Assembly: GCA_032164295.1 (NCBI GenBank)
Contig: JAJHTX010000006.1
Coordinates: 2,542,001-2,606,000 of the forward strand
DNA length: 64,000 nucleotides
Source: Inonotus obliquus
Taxonomy: Eukaryota; Basidiomycota; Agaricomycetes; Hymenochaetales; Hymenochaetaceae
Direction of reading: 5' to 3'
Numbering within the stretch: the stretch's first letter is position 1; each line of letters starts with the position of its first letter. Under the pieces are notes generated by a model, which saw only the letters and a list, made by a program, of their open reading frames with translations, made no database searches and had not been told where the DNA came from. The position numbers and the translations under genes were made by a program. Shown piece by piece: positions 12,501 to 23,336 of the stretch.

Positions 12501-13627
12501 ATTACCGAAATAGCCTGATATCCAGATGAGTATCCATTTGTGACTGCAGAGTCTGGAATAGGACGTACTCTTGAGTGTTTAATTATTGACTCAAGCGTGT
12601 CGAAGAAGGCTGTGTTATAGAGACCGAGCTCCTTGAACCCGTCCTGAACTTCCAGTGCAGACTTGTAACAGGAATCGAGAGATACTGCACAGTTGAGAGG
12701 ATCTACGTTACAACTCAATTCCAGTTCCGTTAGCAAATTGTGTTCTTACTTTTAAGGATGGGGCGCCCGTCACGGATTTCGAATGATGTCCTACAACCAG
12801 AAGCAATGAGAAACAGCAGATGCCTGAACTACAGCATGACGGACGCGATCTTGTTGACCGATTTGTGCATCTCATCCAGTGCTCTTGCGGTGCGTCCTCC
12901 TCCTCCGAGTGCACTGAGCAAACTCCGAATGTGTTCATTCTACATTTATTAGTATCAGTTGCTGAAAGTTAATGCAGTTGAGCAACACATTACCAGTTGT
13001 CCATGTTTCTTACACAGCCTTCTCAGCTCCATCAGCCAGATGCAAGACTCGGAGTGAGACAGCGGATTCTTACTCCTTGAAGTGGGATACTTGCTTCATC
13101 CTGATTTCGGCCTCCGTCTCATTCAGTTTTGTAGTCTCATCTCCGAGCGGTGCAGGAGAATGTTTCTCGTGTGCATCTGACGCTTTGCTGTAAGCCGTCT
13201 GCAATGATCTCGCAAGTCGGAACACTTGCCTGTTTCTCGGTTGCAAGAATGCTTCTCTACGCACAAATTGAGAGCTACGACCATGAATCCAAGTACCAAA
13301 GCTCACCATCATTTATATTCAGCCCGGAATCTTCCCCTTCCTGGTCGAAGTCCACAAAGTCTACATTTCTAATTTTGGTCACCGATTTCAGCCCAGACGA
13401 AAATTCACCGTCACCATTAGAGAATTGTCCTTCCTCATCCACCACCTCTGCCAGTACATACAGGAGCTTGCGAAGAAACCTCCTCTGAGACGGCTTTATC
13501 GACACAGTCACTTTTCTTCTTTCAGAAGGCGAACTGCGAGAACTGCGACCTATTGAAGTGTCAGTCAGTTGAAGTTGTATTTCATGGTAAGAGCAGACTT
13601 ACTTCGACGACCTCTAGGAGCAGACAT
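9597..13627 (-). CDS. Membrane/beta-propeller paralogue B, apparently intact
   Basis: The best-preserved copy next to A. ATG at 13627 (M-S-A-P-R-G-R-R), then a GTAAGT intron, then an Arg/Ser-rich exon with SRSSRSSPSERR and KPSQRRFLRKLLYVLAEVV. Further helical exons include GLYNTAFFDTLESIIKHS and FEDFVNPLTDVAEK. The four-helix membrane block is at 12278-11640. An acidic Ser/Glu tail (11600-11290) and a series of short exons of WD40/propeller character follow, ending near 9597 with FAFADEDGRVIIWTVQ. The frames I followed in the first exons stay open, including across the spot where copy A is shifted. The topology suggests a membrane anchor with an intracellular or luminal propeller for protein binding. 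Function unknown. Internal exon borders were not all resolved. Confidence 0.65.
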
Positions 13628-14496
13628 GATTGAAGATTAGTTTGGCTGGGACTAGTGGGCATTCGGTGGCAAGACGGTTTTCCATTGATACACGAGGTTG
13701 ATGAGAAGTGGACATAAAATTCTCACGTCCAAAAATATGTAATTGGTCCACATTGCTGACTCGACTTTAACCGCCTCTGATTTCCATCCAATCTCCCTCC
13801 TATCAAGCATTACTGCGGGGATAGGCAAGATACCATAGAATTGCTGTGAGGTCGTGAAAGACACCCCTTCGGACTTTCGAGACGCAACAATAATGTATGA
13901 TATAATTTCATTGTTTATTGGTCCCTCTCCAAGTATTGACCAATTCTTGTGCTATACAGTCCTGACCGTCATTTCTCTTCAATCGCAACTAGTTGCCTAT
14001 CTTCGTTTGGAAATCTCACCTGTCATGGCAGGGCAGAATATGAAACAGAGGGTGCTGATGTAGCAGCGGCAACCGCGTACACCCGTGAAGTCCATCAATC
14101 ACTTATGTAATCTTCATCTTCCTCCCATGATATCTGCGTTATCCACACTCACATCACGTCCAAGAGTAACCAAACACATTATCGTCGACCTTTGCTTGTC
14201 CTCAGATATCATTTGATCTTTATCCTAGGTCTTCCCATTTCGTATGATGAATCCATGGAGAGTGAGCGGTAGAATACAATGTTGACGTGAGATTGTGAGA
14301 GGGGAAACTCTTTGAATTTGAATGGACGCAAAGACGAACGAAGCATGTCATTTGTTTGCATGTATTTACCATGACCTTGTATTACCTAAACATTCTGATT
14401 CGGTCGCGGCATCATCCGAACTAGAATTAAGAGATATCCCGATATTAGATTATTTATTCAGTAAACATCATGGTAGACAAGCAGAAATGAGATAGA
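13628..14496. other. Intergenic between copies B and C
   Basis: The left 240 bp belong to the duplicated promoter region of copy B. The remainder is unique, moderately AT-rich DNA with no supported gene or RNA. It would contain the promoter of B and the 3' end of C. Confidence 0.5.
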
Positions 14497-17400
14497 CTAG
14501 TCGCTCTCAGCAAAAGAACTCGGTAGGATTAGACATTCTCCGACAGTGACGATTGGATCCTGCCAATGACCACCACATCGATCGTGGACTTCAAACTTCC
14601 TCGCCGAACGACACTCATCCAGTAACCTGTTAGACTGCACAGTCCAGATCGTAACACGCCCGTCCTCCCCGCTGAATGCGAACATGTACGGCAATGATCC
14701 GCTGTTGACCGCGAAACTCACATGTCCTTCTGGAATCACTTCTGAAGTCGGTGTTGTGAAAATGTGTAGTGCAGACAGATAATTGTCTCCGGGTTCGCAA
14801 TAAAGCACCGCAACATCGCCTATGTCACTTCAGTACGAACGATAGCCAATGCACGGAAGGCAAACGTACTGTCCGAATACCCGACGAGCATTCTATCCTG
14901 GGAACCGTGAAATACAACGGCACCCTCTCTCCAGTGAGCTTGATGTTCGTCATCAATTTGAAACCCAAGTGGTGTAACTCGTTTCACGCCGATCGTAAAG
15001 TCTTCGTTGGATCCAGAAATCAATAATCCGACAACCTCAGTACCCTGTTGGACATTGTCAATGAAAGAAATACGAGAACCTCGAAGATAGCTTACATCGC
15101 CGCCATGAAGCAAAATCCTCTTAGAAGCAAGGGATACAGTCATCGATGTGTGTCCATGTTGCACCCAGATCATCCTTTATCGCCTTCGTGTCAGTAAAGG
15201 CAGAAGTCTTACAGTTACACACTGACTTATGAATGGACCCATCCTTCAGGTTGATTACTGGACCGGGTCAATGAAGCAAGGAAAGGAAGCGGATGTCCGG
15301 CCAGCGCACCCAATAAACAAGACTCTTCCATGGTCTCCGGAGCGTCCACGAGACAAACCAGATACTTACTACTGATGCAAACTGCATCAACGACGCGATC
15401 GGTCCTGTACAACTTGGAAATATCGATCGACCGAGGTTCCTTTCGATTAGTGAGGTCACGACGCAAGTGGCCAATGGCATTGAAAATACCTCGAGTTTAA
15501 TCCTCTGCTCAAATAATAAAGAATGTCAATCTAGCTGAAAAGCATAGACTCACGAATAACCTTATCGTAGTTCCGGTCACGCAGGTAAAGCCTATAAACG
15601 AAAGGAATGTCATCAAGCATCATTCTTTGCTCAATTCTTAGTACCTGCAGCTTTCACGCCCTCGTGAATGGTCCAGCGAACGGACGATACCGTTTCGCTC
15701 ACACAGAGCTTCATTTCCGTTTGCTAGCACATCCCAAGTGAGGCTTCCTACAACAAACCTCCACGACCCGTAGCTCACCTTCGAATCCATACCGATTTCC
15801 CAAACACTGACTGATTGGCGAGATGTTACGAGTAATTGCTGTCGTTGCGTGCCCGGGAACCTAGGTGAACCGATGAGAAACAATATTCTCTAATTAGGAC
15901 GACGTTCTTACCATGACATTTCTTTGACTTCATCTGCGTCTGGCGTAGTAATGGTTGTTAAGATGGAAAATGATTCCTCCTTCATACAGATTAGAGAAAA
16001 TTTGATGATCAATTCTATACGTTAGTAGCTTACCACATTATAGATCGTCACTGCTTCATTACTTGGATCGGGCGATAAACAAAATTAGCCAACCAAAAGT
16101 CTCGATAACTCACCAAGCAGATGCAAGAAGTTTGCCATTCTTTGAAAATTCAAGCAAGTTTGCGATAGGTCTGTGTATAATCTATGGGAGCGTCACCAGA
16201 GAAAGGGTTCAAACGTCTCGGTCAGTAATGAGATGAAACAAATCAGCTTACCTCCCGTCCTGATGTCTCTTCGATGTTTAACTCTGATCCATTCCCCGCT
16301 ACCGATGATACGGAAAGTTCCGGAGCCGAGAGCACTCCTTTGGCTTGGTCAGAATCGAGGGAAGGTCGAAGTTCACCCACCGGGTCCTCTGGAGCGGCGA
16401 GGGTCGAATGCGTAGTGACAGAACGAACTCGTGCTGTTGGAAAACCCAATCCAATGTCCTGTGCCTTCTCTACATCCGCCGCGTGTGGAGGTAAACTAGG
16501 TCGCCTGGATATAAGGTTGCGAATACTGAACCAGGACTTTCTCAGTCGTTCGCATTTTCTGCGAACATAGTCCTTGGCTGTGCTGCGAGATCTCGCCAGT
16601 GGATTGAGATAGCGTTCCCTGGCTGTGCTGCAGGCCATGGTAATCTCGCTTTTCCACAGTTCAAGAACGAAATACGCGGCGAAGACGAAAATGATGCATG
16701 AGTGAATGCCGGCGAAGCATGTCGAGATGACACCAGATATCCATATGTCCTGAAACGGAAATAGCGCGTGAACATAGAGCAAAAACACCATATTATTGAA
16801 CCGACATTCTGGAATGCAAGGAGGCACAATCCGACTGAAAACGAAATCAATGCTGCTATCAATGCATACATTGGACCGCTTCGGAACCAAACATAGAGGG
16901 AGGGAGGAAGCACCAAGTTCGGTTGGCATCTGCAAAGAGATTACAGTATATCCAAGGTATTGGACTGTATTGGGTTATCGTCCACTCACACTGAGGACTG
17001 GCGCCATGTCATCACAAGGAGACTATAGACCGCAGATGCGGTGCTAAATACCAGCGAGATGAACCAAAGCGTGTTCGTTATTAAAACCAAAGGAGAATCA
17101 GACTCGTCAGCGGTTATTTGTAGTGTTGTCGCAGTGACGCTGGAGAGAAATGTTGCAACAGTCGTCAGATTCAAGTAGCGCTGACTCGTGAAGTCCTGTG
17201 TTTGCCGAATCGCCGCAATCTCTATTAAAAAGTTAGACAATGTAGTTATAGACAGTCTGGTCGCATTGGCACACCCTTATCAGCGATACCAGCAAGACCA
17301 TCAATGAATGTCGAAAATACGGGTACCAATGGTTCAAATAACAAGTCTAGATACTGATCGATGGGACAGTTCGAGTGTCGACCTGTGCAATTATCGTCAG

Positions 17401-18487
17401 CACATTCATGTCTTAGTGAACAGGAATGTCGAATAATGTTTATTACCGTATTCAGCAGCAAGTTTAGCTGAAATGGTCTAACGTCATAAGCGTGTACAAT
17501 CGATAGCGTACAATAAGAAATACTCACTTTCAGTTGTGTTACCATCTTGGCGATCGTGTCAGAAAAATGAGCGTTGAAAATTCCAAGGTCTTTGAATGCA
17601 ATCCATGTCTCGTAGGCGGCATCACTGCACGCTTCGAGCGACTTAGCACAGGCCTGAGGGTCTACCAGAAGTCATAATATTACCCGATCCGCGTAAGAAG
17701 ATATGTCCCCTTACCCACGATCATCTCGTCAGAGTTAAATGAGTCCCTGTATTGGAGTGAGCGTTACAATCCGGACCTCGTTGCCAACATACCTTATCCC
17801 CTCAGTCGCTTCACTCATGGCTTCCAATGTTTTTGCCATCTGTCCGCCGCCACCGAGCGCATTCAGCAGACTTCGAACTTGATTCGACTAGAAATTCGGT
17901 TAACCCAAGCTCGCTTGCCACAGTGTGAGGATACCCGCACTAGCTGCTCATAGTCTTTACATAGCCTTGCCGTTGATATCAGTGGAGTTGCATCAAAACG
18001 CATGCTGATAGAAACTCACTTTATGAAGCGAACAACGTTCTTTGCCTCGTGATTTGCCGGTCTGGGCTGCGTTCCCTCGTTAGCTTTCACGAGAAGTGAC
18101 TGATCTACCTCAGCATGGTAAACTGTCTTTAAAAATTAATATGTGAATAAGTCAAGGGTCGGCTTTGCGCACCGTCCGTCAAGCCAGATTGTTCCTCTTC
18201 CAAACCAGTCGCCACAGCACCTAAAAGGCGTCACAGTCGATAGAATAAGCCTTGCCTAACAATACTGACCACCTTTGGTTGACAGCTGGCTCCTTTCGTC
18301 AATGATCTCCACCAATATGGTCACGAGTTCACTCAAAAACTTCCTCTGAGCAGGAGTTATCTTCGGAGTAGTGGTAGCCTTTCTTCTCTTGTAGAGGGAC
18401 GAGCGATTTCTTCGGGCTATATTGAAATCAGCAATAGGATATTGCAAAGAATATGGACGTACTACGGCGATTCCCTAACACAGGCAT
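14497..18487 (-). CDS. Membrane/beta-propeller paralogue C, diverged
   Basis: Most diverged member of the tandem family, with the same order of parts. ATG at 18487 gives M-P-V-L-G-N-R-R, an intron, then RRNRSSLYKRRK and the TPAQRKFLSELVTILVEII helix. A Gly-rich segment (LLNALGGGGQMAKTLEAM) lies around 17820. The membrane block (17240-16540) has four helices. The tail is long and hydrophilic (16500-16243). The propeller part starts with an exon reading LLEFSKNGKLLASAW, continues with NEAVTIYNV, and ends with FAFSGEDGRVTIWTVQ and the stop at 14497. The LLASA and GRVTIW motifs are what suggest WD40-like blades. I saw no frameshift. Membrane helices and propeller are in one chain only if the roughly twenty introns splice as I read them; two separate genes split near 16240 is the main alternative. 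Confidence 0.65.
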
Positions 18488-19101
18488 GGCTCAGGATTGG
18501 ATTCGTGTAAACGTTGTGGGTGGTGAGAGACGAAGGGGAAGAAACGTTGGGCAGGTGCTTTCAGACAGTAACATGGTGCTGCTACACGCGAGAGTAAAGC
18601 GAAAAGTACCATCGCCATTTAATTCGAAGCCAGTACTAATGGACAGACTGGACAAAGAAGAACGAGCGGCATTAATACTTGGGGGTCGGCAATCCTCAAT
18701 AAGAAACGTGCTTTCCCACGGTCTCGGTAACTTCTTTCAGAAGCGGAGTTCGAAAATTCTTTACATGTTTTTTGTTGCTTACACAGAAATACGTATATCA
18801 CTTAATGAGGCCCTTTAGATACATAGTAGTAAGTTTTTAGATGTGAGGAATAATTCTCTGTAGGTACATTTTCGAAAAATGTACAATTTGTACATAAAAC
18901 GGAGCCGAGTTGATACAAAATGACCGTTTATTAGTAATACAGCTATGGAGAGTTAAAGATATTGGTGAAAAATATAGGCTCAGATAAAGAAAAAGTTTGT
19001 TTCTGTGTTGTGGACATTTCTGCACTTTATGGAAAAACTATGCATACAATATTCTGGAAAAGGAAGATAGTGATCATATGATCTATAGGAGAACAAGCAC
19101 C
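18488..19101. other. Gene-poor flank of the tandem array
   Basis: It contains the promoter of copy C and then AT-rich DNA. No coding sequence is supported. Confidence 0.45.
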
Positions 19102-19470
19102 CATGGTGGGCAAATCAGGATGGAGGTAAGGTCGGAATTTTAAATGTTTTTTTCGCCGTCATTTTAAATGCCAGTAAGCATATCAGCACGTGATTGATAT
19201 TTATAGTGTTGGTAGCTTACGGATATTTAAAATGACAGCACGAAAGCCATTTCAAATTTCTTTCAGTCAGATATGCTAGTACAGAATATCTACCCAACTG
19301 ATATTTAAAATATCAATCTGATCAATACCCTTATCGATACTTAAAATATCGACATGTGGTTTATATTTATAATATCTTATGGGTCAATATGCTTACCAGC
19401 ATTTAAAATGACAGCAAAAAAAACATTTAAAATTCCAACCTTACCTCCATTCTGATTTGCCCGCCATGAC
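19102..19470. mobile_element. Non-autonomous element with long terminal inverted repeats
   Basis: The left end (CATGGTGGGCAAATCAGGAT and onward) and the right end are inverted copies of each other over roughly 90 bp with few mismatches, including the shared GGAGGTAAGGT and GGAATTTTAAATG words. The 370 bp element has no coding capacity. Its inside consists of short palindromic TTTAAATATC-like words. The ends are approximate. A CATG or ACC target duplication can be drawn, but neither is decisive. Confidence 0.75.
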
Positions 19471-19892
19471 CGTGTAAAAGATATGTAACAATTTATGTAA
19501 AACAAGGTATATTCTTGGTAAATTCTCATTCAATACAGTTTCAATAGATATAATAAAGTATACAGAATGTGCTTGTGGATGGAGTTTTGCCATAATCAAC
19601 AAGACCAAATTTCACAGTGCAAGTCTCATTATCTCATAATTGACCTTTCTCTAATGCAAGATGTAGATCTTTAGACTAAGTTTCTTCACAAGAATACTAG
19701 TAATATAATATCAAAAAGCTAAGTTGACACATTTTTTGAAGAGACAAATTGAAGATGAAGGGCAAATGCAACTTGGAGCAGCGATCCACCGTCTTGTAAG
19801 TTGTGATCGATGCAGAATACCACATTTGGTAATTTATTAGACTCCGCTTTAAGCAAACGAGCACATGCAGCACTTAGGGATTGCCGATTCCC

Positions 19893-19987
19893 ATTACAGT
19901 GCTTTGCATTAGTAATGGCACTCCTCAGGATTTTGGGGAGAAAAGTAATATATGATATCATATGACATTTTGGACTTTGAGAAGAAA
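19893..19987 (-). repeat. Inverted partner of 23241-23336
   Basis: About 95 bp, including a block reading CCCCAAAATCCT on the minus strand and an ATCATATG palindrome, recurs in opposite orientation 3.3 kb away. It may be the end of one larger decayed transposon or two insertions of a small repeat. No transposase remnant is recognisable between them. Confidence 0.65.
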
Positions 19988-20829
19988 AAAACCGTCTGCC
20001 TGTGGCGGTTTGAGAGGTGGTGTCAGAAGAAATTGACTTATTTGGCATGCTGATCTAGAAACACTAAAACCTGAGAAATTCCCATGAGAATAGAATGGCA
20101 ATTCGATCGAACGTATTACACATGCACATGCTATTGTCCTTGGGGCTCATCATTGCCAGGACAAATCAATACACCAATATGCAGGTTCTGTGAGTGGGCA
20201 CATGAAGAAGCATAAATACTGCAGACATGGATACTCAAGGATGCAGTCAACTATATGCTTCGAAGTGACTCTTACTCAATCCGAACCAACCACCATTGGT
20301 CGACAGTTGCAGAAACAACTCAACCATTGTTCACACCTACACTAAATGCATACCTGCATGAAGTCACGGTTTGGTCAGGAGGGGGATTGAACTACATTGT
20401 GAATGCGGGAGTAATTGCGTGGACAAGAAGATCAACACATTCCCAACTATACAGACGAGTGGCAATACAACTCGACTGGCCAGTACATGCGGAAGCTACA
20501 AGGGAACATCAAGCACTATGCAATACTCTGTGTGGCAACATAGTGGCTCGATGGAAATCGGAACAGAATCAAGTACTGGGGATAATAGCATTAGAAATCT
20601 CTCAACTAAGGGAGCAGGTCAATGGGGCGATCTTAACCTTCGTAATGGAAGGGATCAGCAGCAATTAGGTGCAAGGAACAGAGATACGGATACCCAATAG
20701 ATATCACCAAGTGACGATCTGGCGGACTGGGTTACCTGCCATAGTACAGGCAGAACCATACAGGCCCACCGCTCCAGTAATTGATAATTGAGCTAATCCT
20801 ATTGAGGGAGAAAGCCCGTTGAAGAGAAC

Positions 20830-22110
20830 TATGTGCGGCTGAGCTCGGTATCGAGCCCGGTATCCCATTCTACGCTTATCCCATGCTACGGTACTGTCCC
20901 ATCTACACCTTCCAGTATCCACCAGCACACCCAGAGAAACTGCCGGTCCCATTTCTCGAAGTACCGAACGCCGAGAGTACCGGTACCGAGCGCCAAGAAA
21001 CCCGGTACCGAGAATACCGAGAGTACCGAGTGCCGAGAAACCCGGTACCGAGACAATTTGGCAATTCGACATGCTCTCATGACATGGATCAGACGTCTTC
21101 CTCTCTGGTATTCATTCCTGATGGTTGGACTATGCATGCCGGTTCTTTGGGGAAGCTCAGGGTCAGTATCTGTTAAGGTTTTCAGGTCCGGTACCACCAG
21201 AAACGTGTCGGTATCAATCAGCAGGGGCGCAGATCTCTTGTCCTGAGGACTTTTCATCCAGGGGTACTATATGCTACGTTTTCATTGGTATCTTGTCCTC
21301 CCTAACCCTTTCTTGTTGTCCCCCTGATGGCGCTGCAATGTTCACTTTCATTGTTACATTTTTCTTCAGACTTTTCTTTGTTTTGATCTTCCTTTCTACT
21401 TTCTCCTTTTGGATTTATGAGCTAACTACGGTACAGTAGTATAAATATCTCCTCCTGTACGTAGTAGCTCTCCAGGTAATCTTAGAAGCTAGCCTCTAGC
21501 GTGAGGGCTCGGGTTTCCTCACCCCCTTCTCAGTCTCATCTCAGCTTCGTCTCAAGTTCCATCCCAGTTCTGGCCTAGTGAACCTTCAGAGTTAGCCTCC
21601 CGTGCGAGGGCTCAGGTTTACTTCCCAGCACAGTCGACACCTTCAGCTACCAGTCTCCCCCATTCAGTCCCTTGCTATACCATCCCGTGCTAGCTGTTTT
21701 CCTGCAGTACCGACCTATACCGACGTTTTTCCCACGGTACCGACATTTTGTTATCCTTTGCATTCTGCACGTCACCCTTTTGTTTCTGTACTGATCTTCT
21801 TGTTTGACAACATACCTTCACGTACCGACCCCTTTCTTTCTGTACCGACCTGTACCGAGGTTTTTCCCACGGTATTAGACTCTTGTTTTGCTACGTTCTC
21901 TCTCATACCGACCTATACCGAAGTTTTTCCCACGTTCAAAACTGTCCTTTTCATACCAGAATCATATACTCTTTGCTTCTGGCCCATCCATTCACTCCCC
22001 CTTTTCATAGACAACAAGTACCGTGACCGTACTGGTTAAGTACCGGCACATATTAGCCCTCCCCCACTTAAAACCATACACCCCTCGTCTCGGTACCTCC
22101 GGTACCGGAC
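20830..22110. repeat. Degenerate GTACCGA-type satellite tract
   Basis: The heptamer GTACCGA and variants (GTACCGG, ATACCGA, GTGCCGA) recur many times. They are densest at 20960-21050 and appear again, mixed with TTTTTCCCACGGTACCGAC-like units, at 21700-21930 and 22020-22110. Both strands are open in several frames simply because of the repeat. It reads as an expanded repeat inside transposon-derived DNA, not as a gene. Confidence 0.6.
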
Positions 22111-22239
22111 GCGATCTCGCACATTTACTGTGTCAACCGAGACAGCCAAATGACCCAGCAACACCTGCAGAGGATGAAGACATGGCAGACTGTTCGAGTT
22201 GCTGCACATGACATCATAAAGAACATTCGAGAAGGATAG

Positions 22240-22760
22240 ATGTGGCAGTACGGAAGGCACGGAGCTCCGCACAGCCACAGGATTGGCCAGGGATGGTGTG
22301 ATTGCTGTGCACTGACCAAGTATGAAGTCATATCGAAAGATCTGGAAGATTGCAGGGGAAAATTGAAAGTGCATTGCCACCCGATTGGAGATTGCAGGGT
22401 ATCGGACAAGATAGGGGCTGTGCTCAGGAAGATCAGGAGGCTGTGCCCGAGGAAGCCCGGGTAACTCAATAGATAGAAGCTTCAGGTATAAATAGGCCAA
22501 GCGAGGGTGGCTATGTCCCTCAGCAAAATTCTTCTGTACTAGAAATCTGTACTAGCGTCAGAAGTCTGTACTAGTGAATACAAAGAAGCCCCACAAAGCT
22601 TCTCTTCTCGCTACCACTCTTATCTTCGGTACTAGTGTCCGGCCAGTCCCTTGACCCCGACTAAGTACTGTTGCTGTTCTACTCTAAAGCACTGCCTCGC
22701 ACTTCCCACCACTTACCAAGATGGACTGTGAATATTGTCAAAGTGAGTGGACTTGTTCTG
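22240..22760 (+). mobile_element. Decayed retroelement-like segment with TATA box
   Basis: A TATAAATAGG (22487-22496) is followed by a leader with three repeats of CTGTACTAG (about 22530-22575). Then comes a Cys-rich start, ATGGACTGTGAATATTGTC, at about 22721, which is soon interrupted. The arrangement resembles the promoter and leader of a long terminal repeat or other retroelement, but no reverse transcriptase, integrase or matching second repeat is present. Identification is tentative. Confidence 0.3.
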
Positions 22761-22939
22761 GTGCATTGATCGTATTGATCACTTGATCAATGACGATCTG
22801 CTGATCCAATCTGCACTGGTCCTAACAGGTGGGTTCTAATGGCTTGGACTTATAAGGAGAAAGATTGACGTGCTGATCAAAGATAACATATGATATGACA
22901 TGACAGAAGCACATAAACTCGCCCTCTGCTGCACAATTA

Positions 22940-23238
22940 GAGACCTTTCACAACCAAATGGTGGGGAAAAACCAAACCGTGCCCTGTTTCTACCCAAGAG
23001 TAAACTTTATTTATAATACGGTGCCGCGATGATTGACACATGCTGTCACAGAGCATCACTACTTCCAATTAGGTAACATCTCTCTCCACCGAGGAAGTGA
23101 GTGACACAAGTGTGACTTCCAGAAATGGGGTGTCAAGAACCGGTGAGTATTACACAGTACCATTTGTCATCACTCAAGCTGTGCACCCCAAAACTCCAAA
23201 TGGTCTTGGCCCTCCACCGTTTGGTTGCGAAAGGTCTC
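22940..23238. mobile_element. TA-flanked MITE, Tc1/mariner-like
   Basis: The inverted ends GAGACCTTTCACAACCAAAT and its slightly changed complement (GAAAGGTCTC at the right) enclose about 300 bp without coding capacity. A TA dinucleotide stands directly outside each end, as expected for Tc1/mariner-type insertion. About 28 bp of terminal repeat are readable, with four or five mismatches. Confidence 0.7.
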
Positions 23239-23240
23239 TA

Positions 23241-23336
23241 TTTTCTTCACAAAGTCCGAAGTATCATATAATATCATATGTTACTTTTCTCCCCAAAATC
23301 CTGGGGAGTGCCATTACTAATGCAAAGCGCTGTAAT
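23241..23336 (+). repeat. Inverted partner of 19893-19987
   Basis: This repeat adjoins the right end of the MITE. Its match to the left partner begins immediately after the MITE's right-hand TA, consistent with the MITE having inserted beside or into the older repeat. Confidence 0.65.

Larger units (their letters stand above)
8719..13865. repeat. Right copy of the ~5.9 kb direct duplication
   Basis: Counterpart of 2794-7975, carrying gene copy B. The left edge begins with CTAGACTTCAGATCGACTTC, the same bases that surround the stop codon at 2795-2797. That makes the upstream gene's 3' end one breakpoint of the event. The right edge fades out near 13865, upstream of the start of copy B. Confidence 0.85.

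Noticed and set aside
20255..20700. Two overlapping open plus-strand frames of more than 100 codons
   Set aside because: No domain, no splice structure, and both lie in repeat-derived DNA between two inverted repeats.
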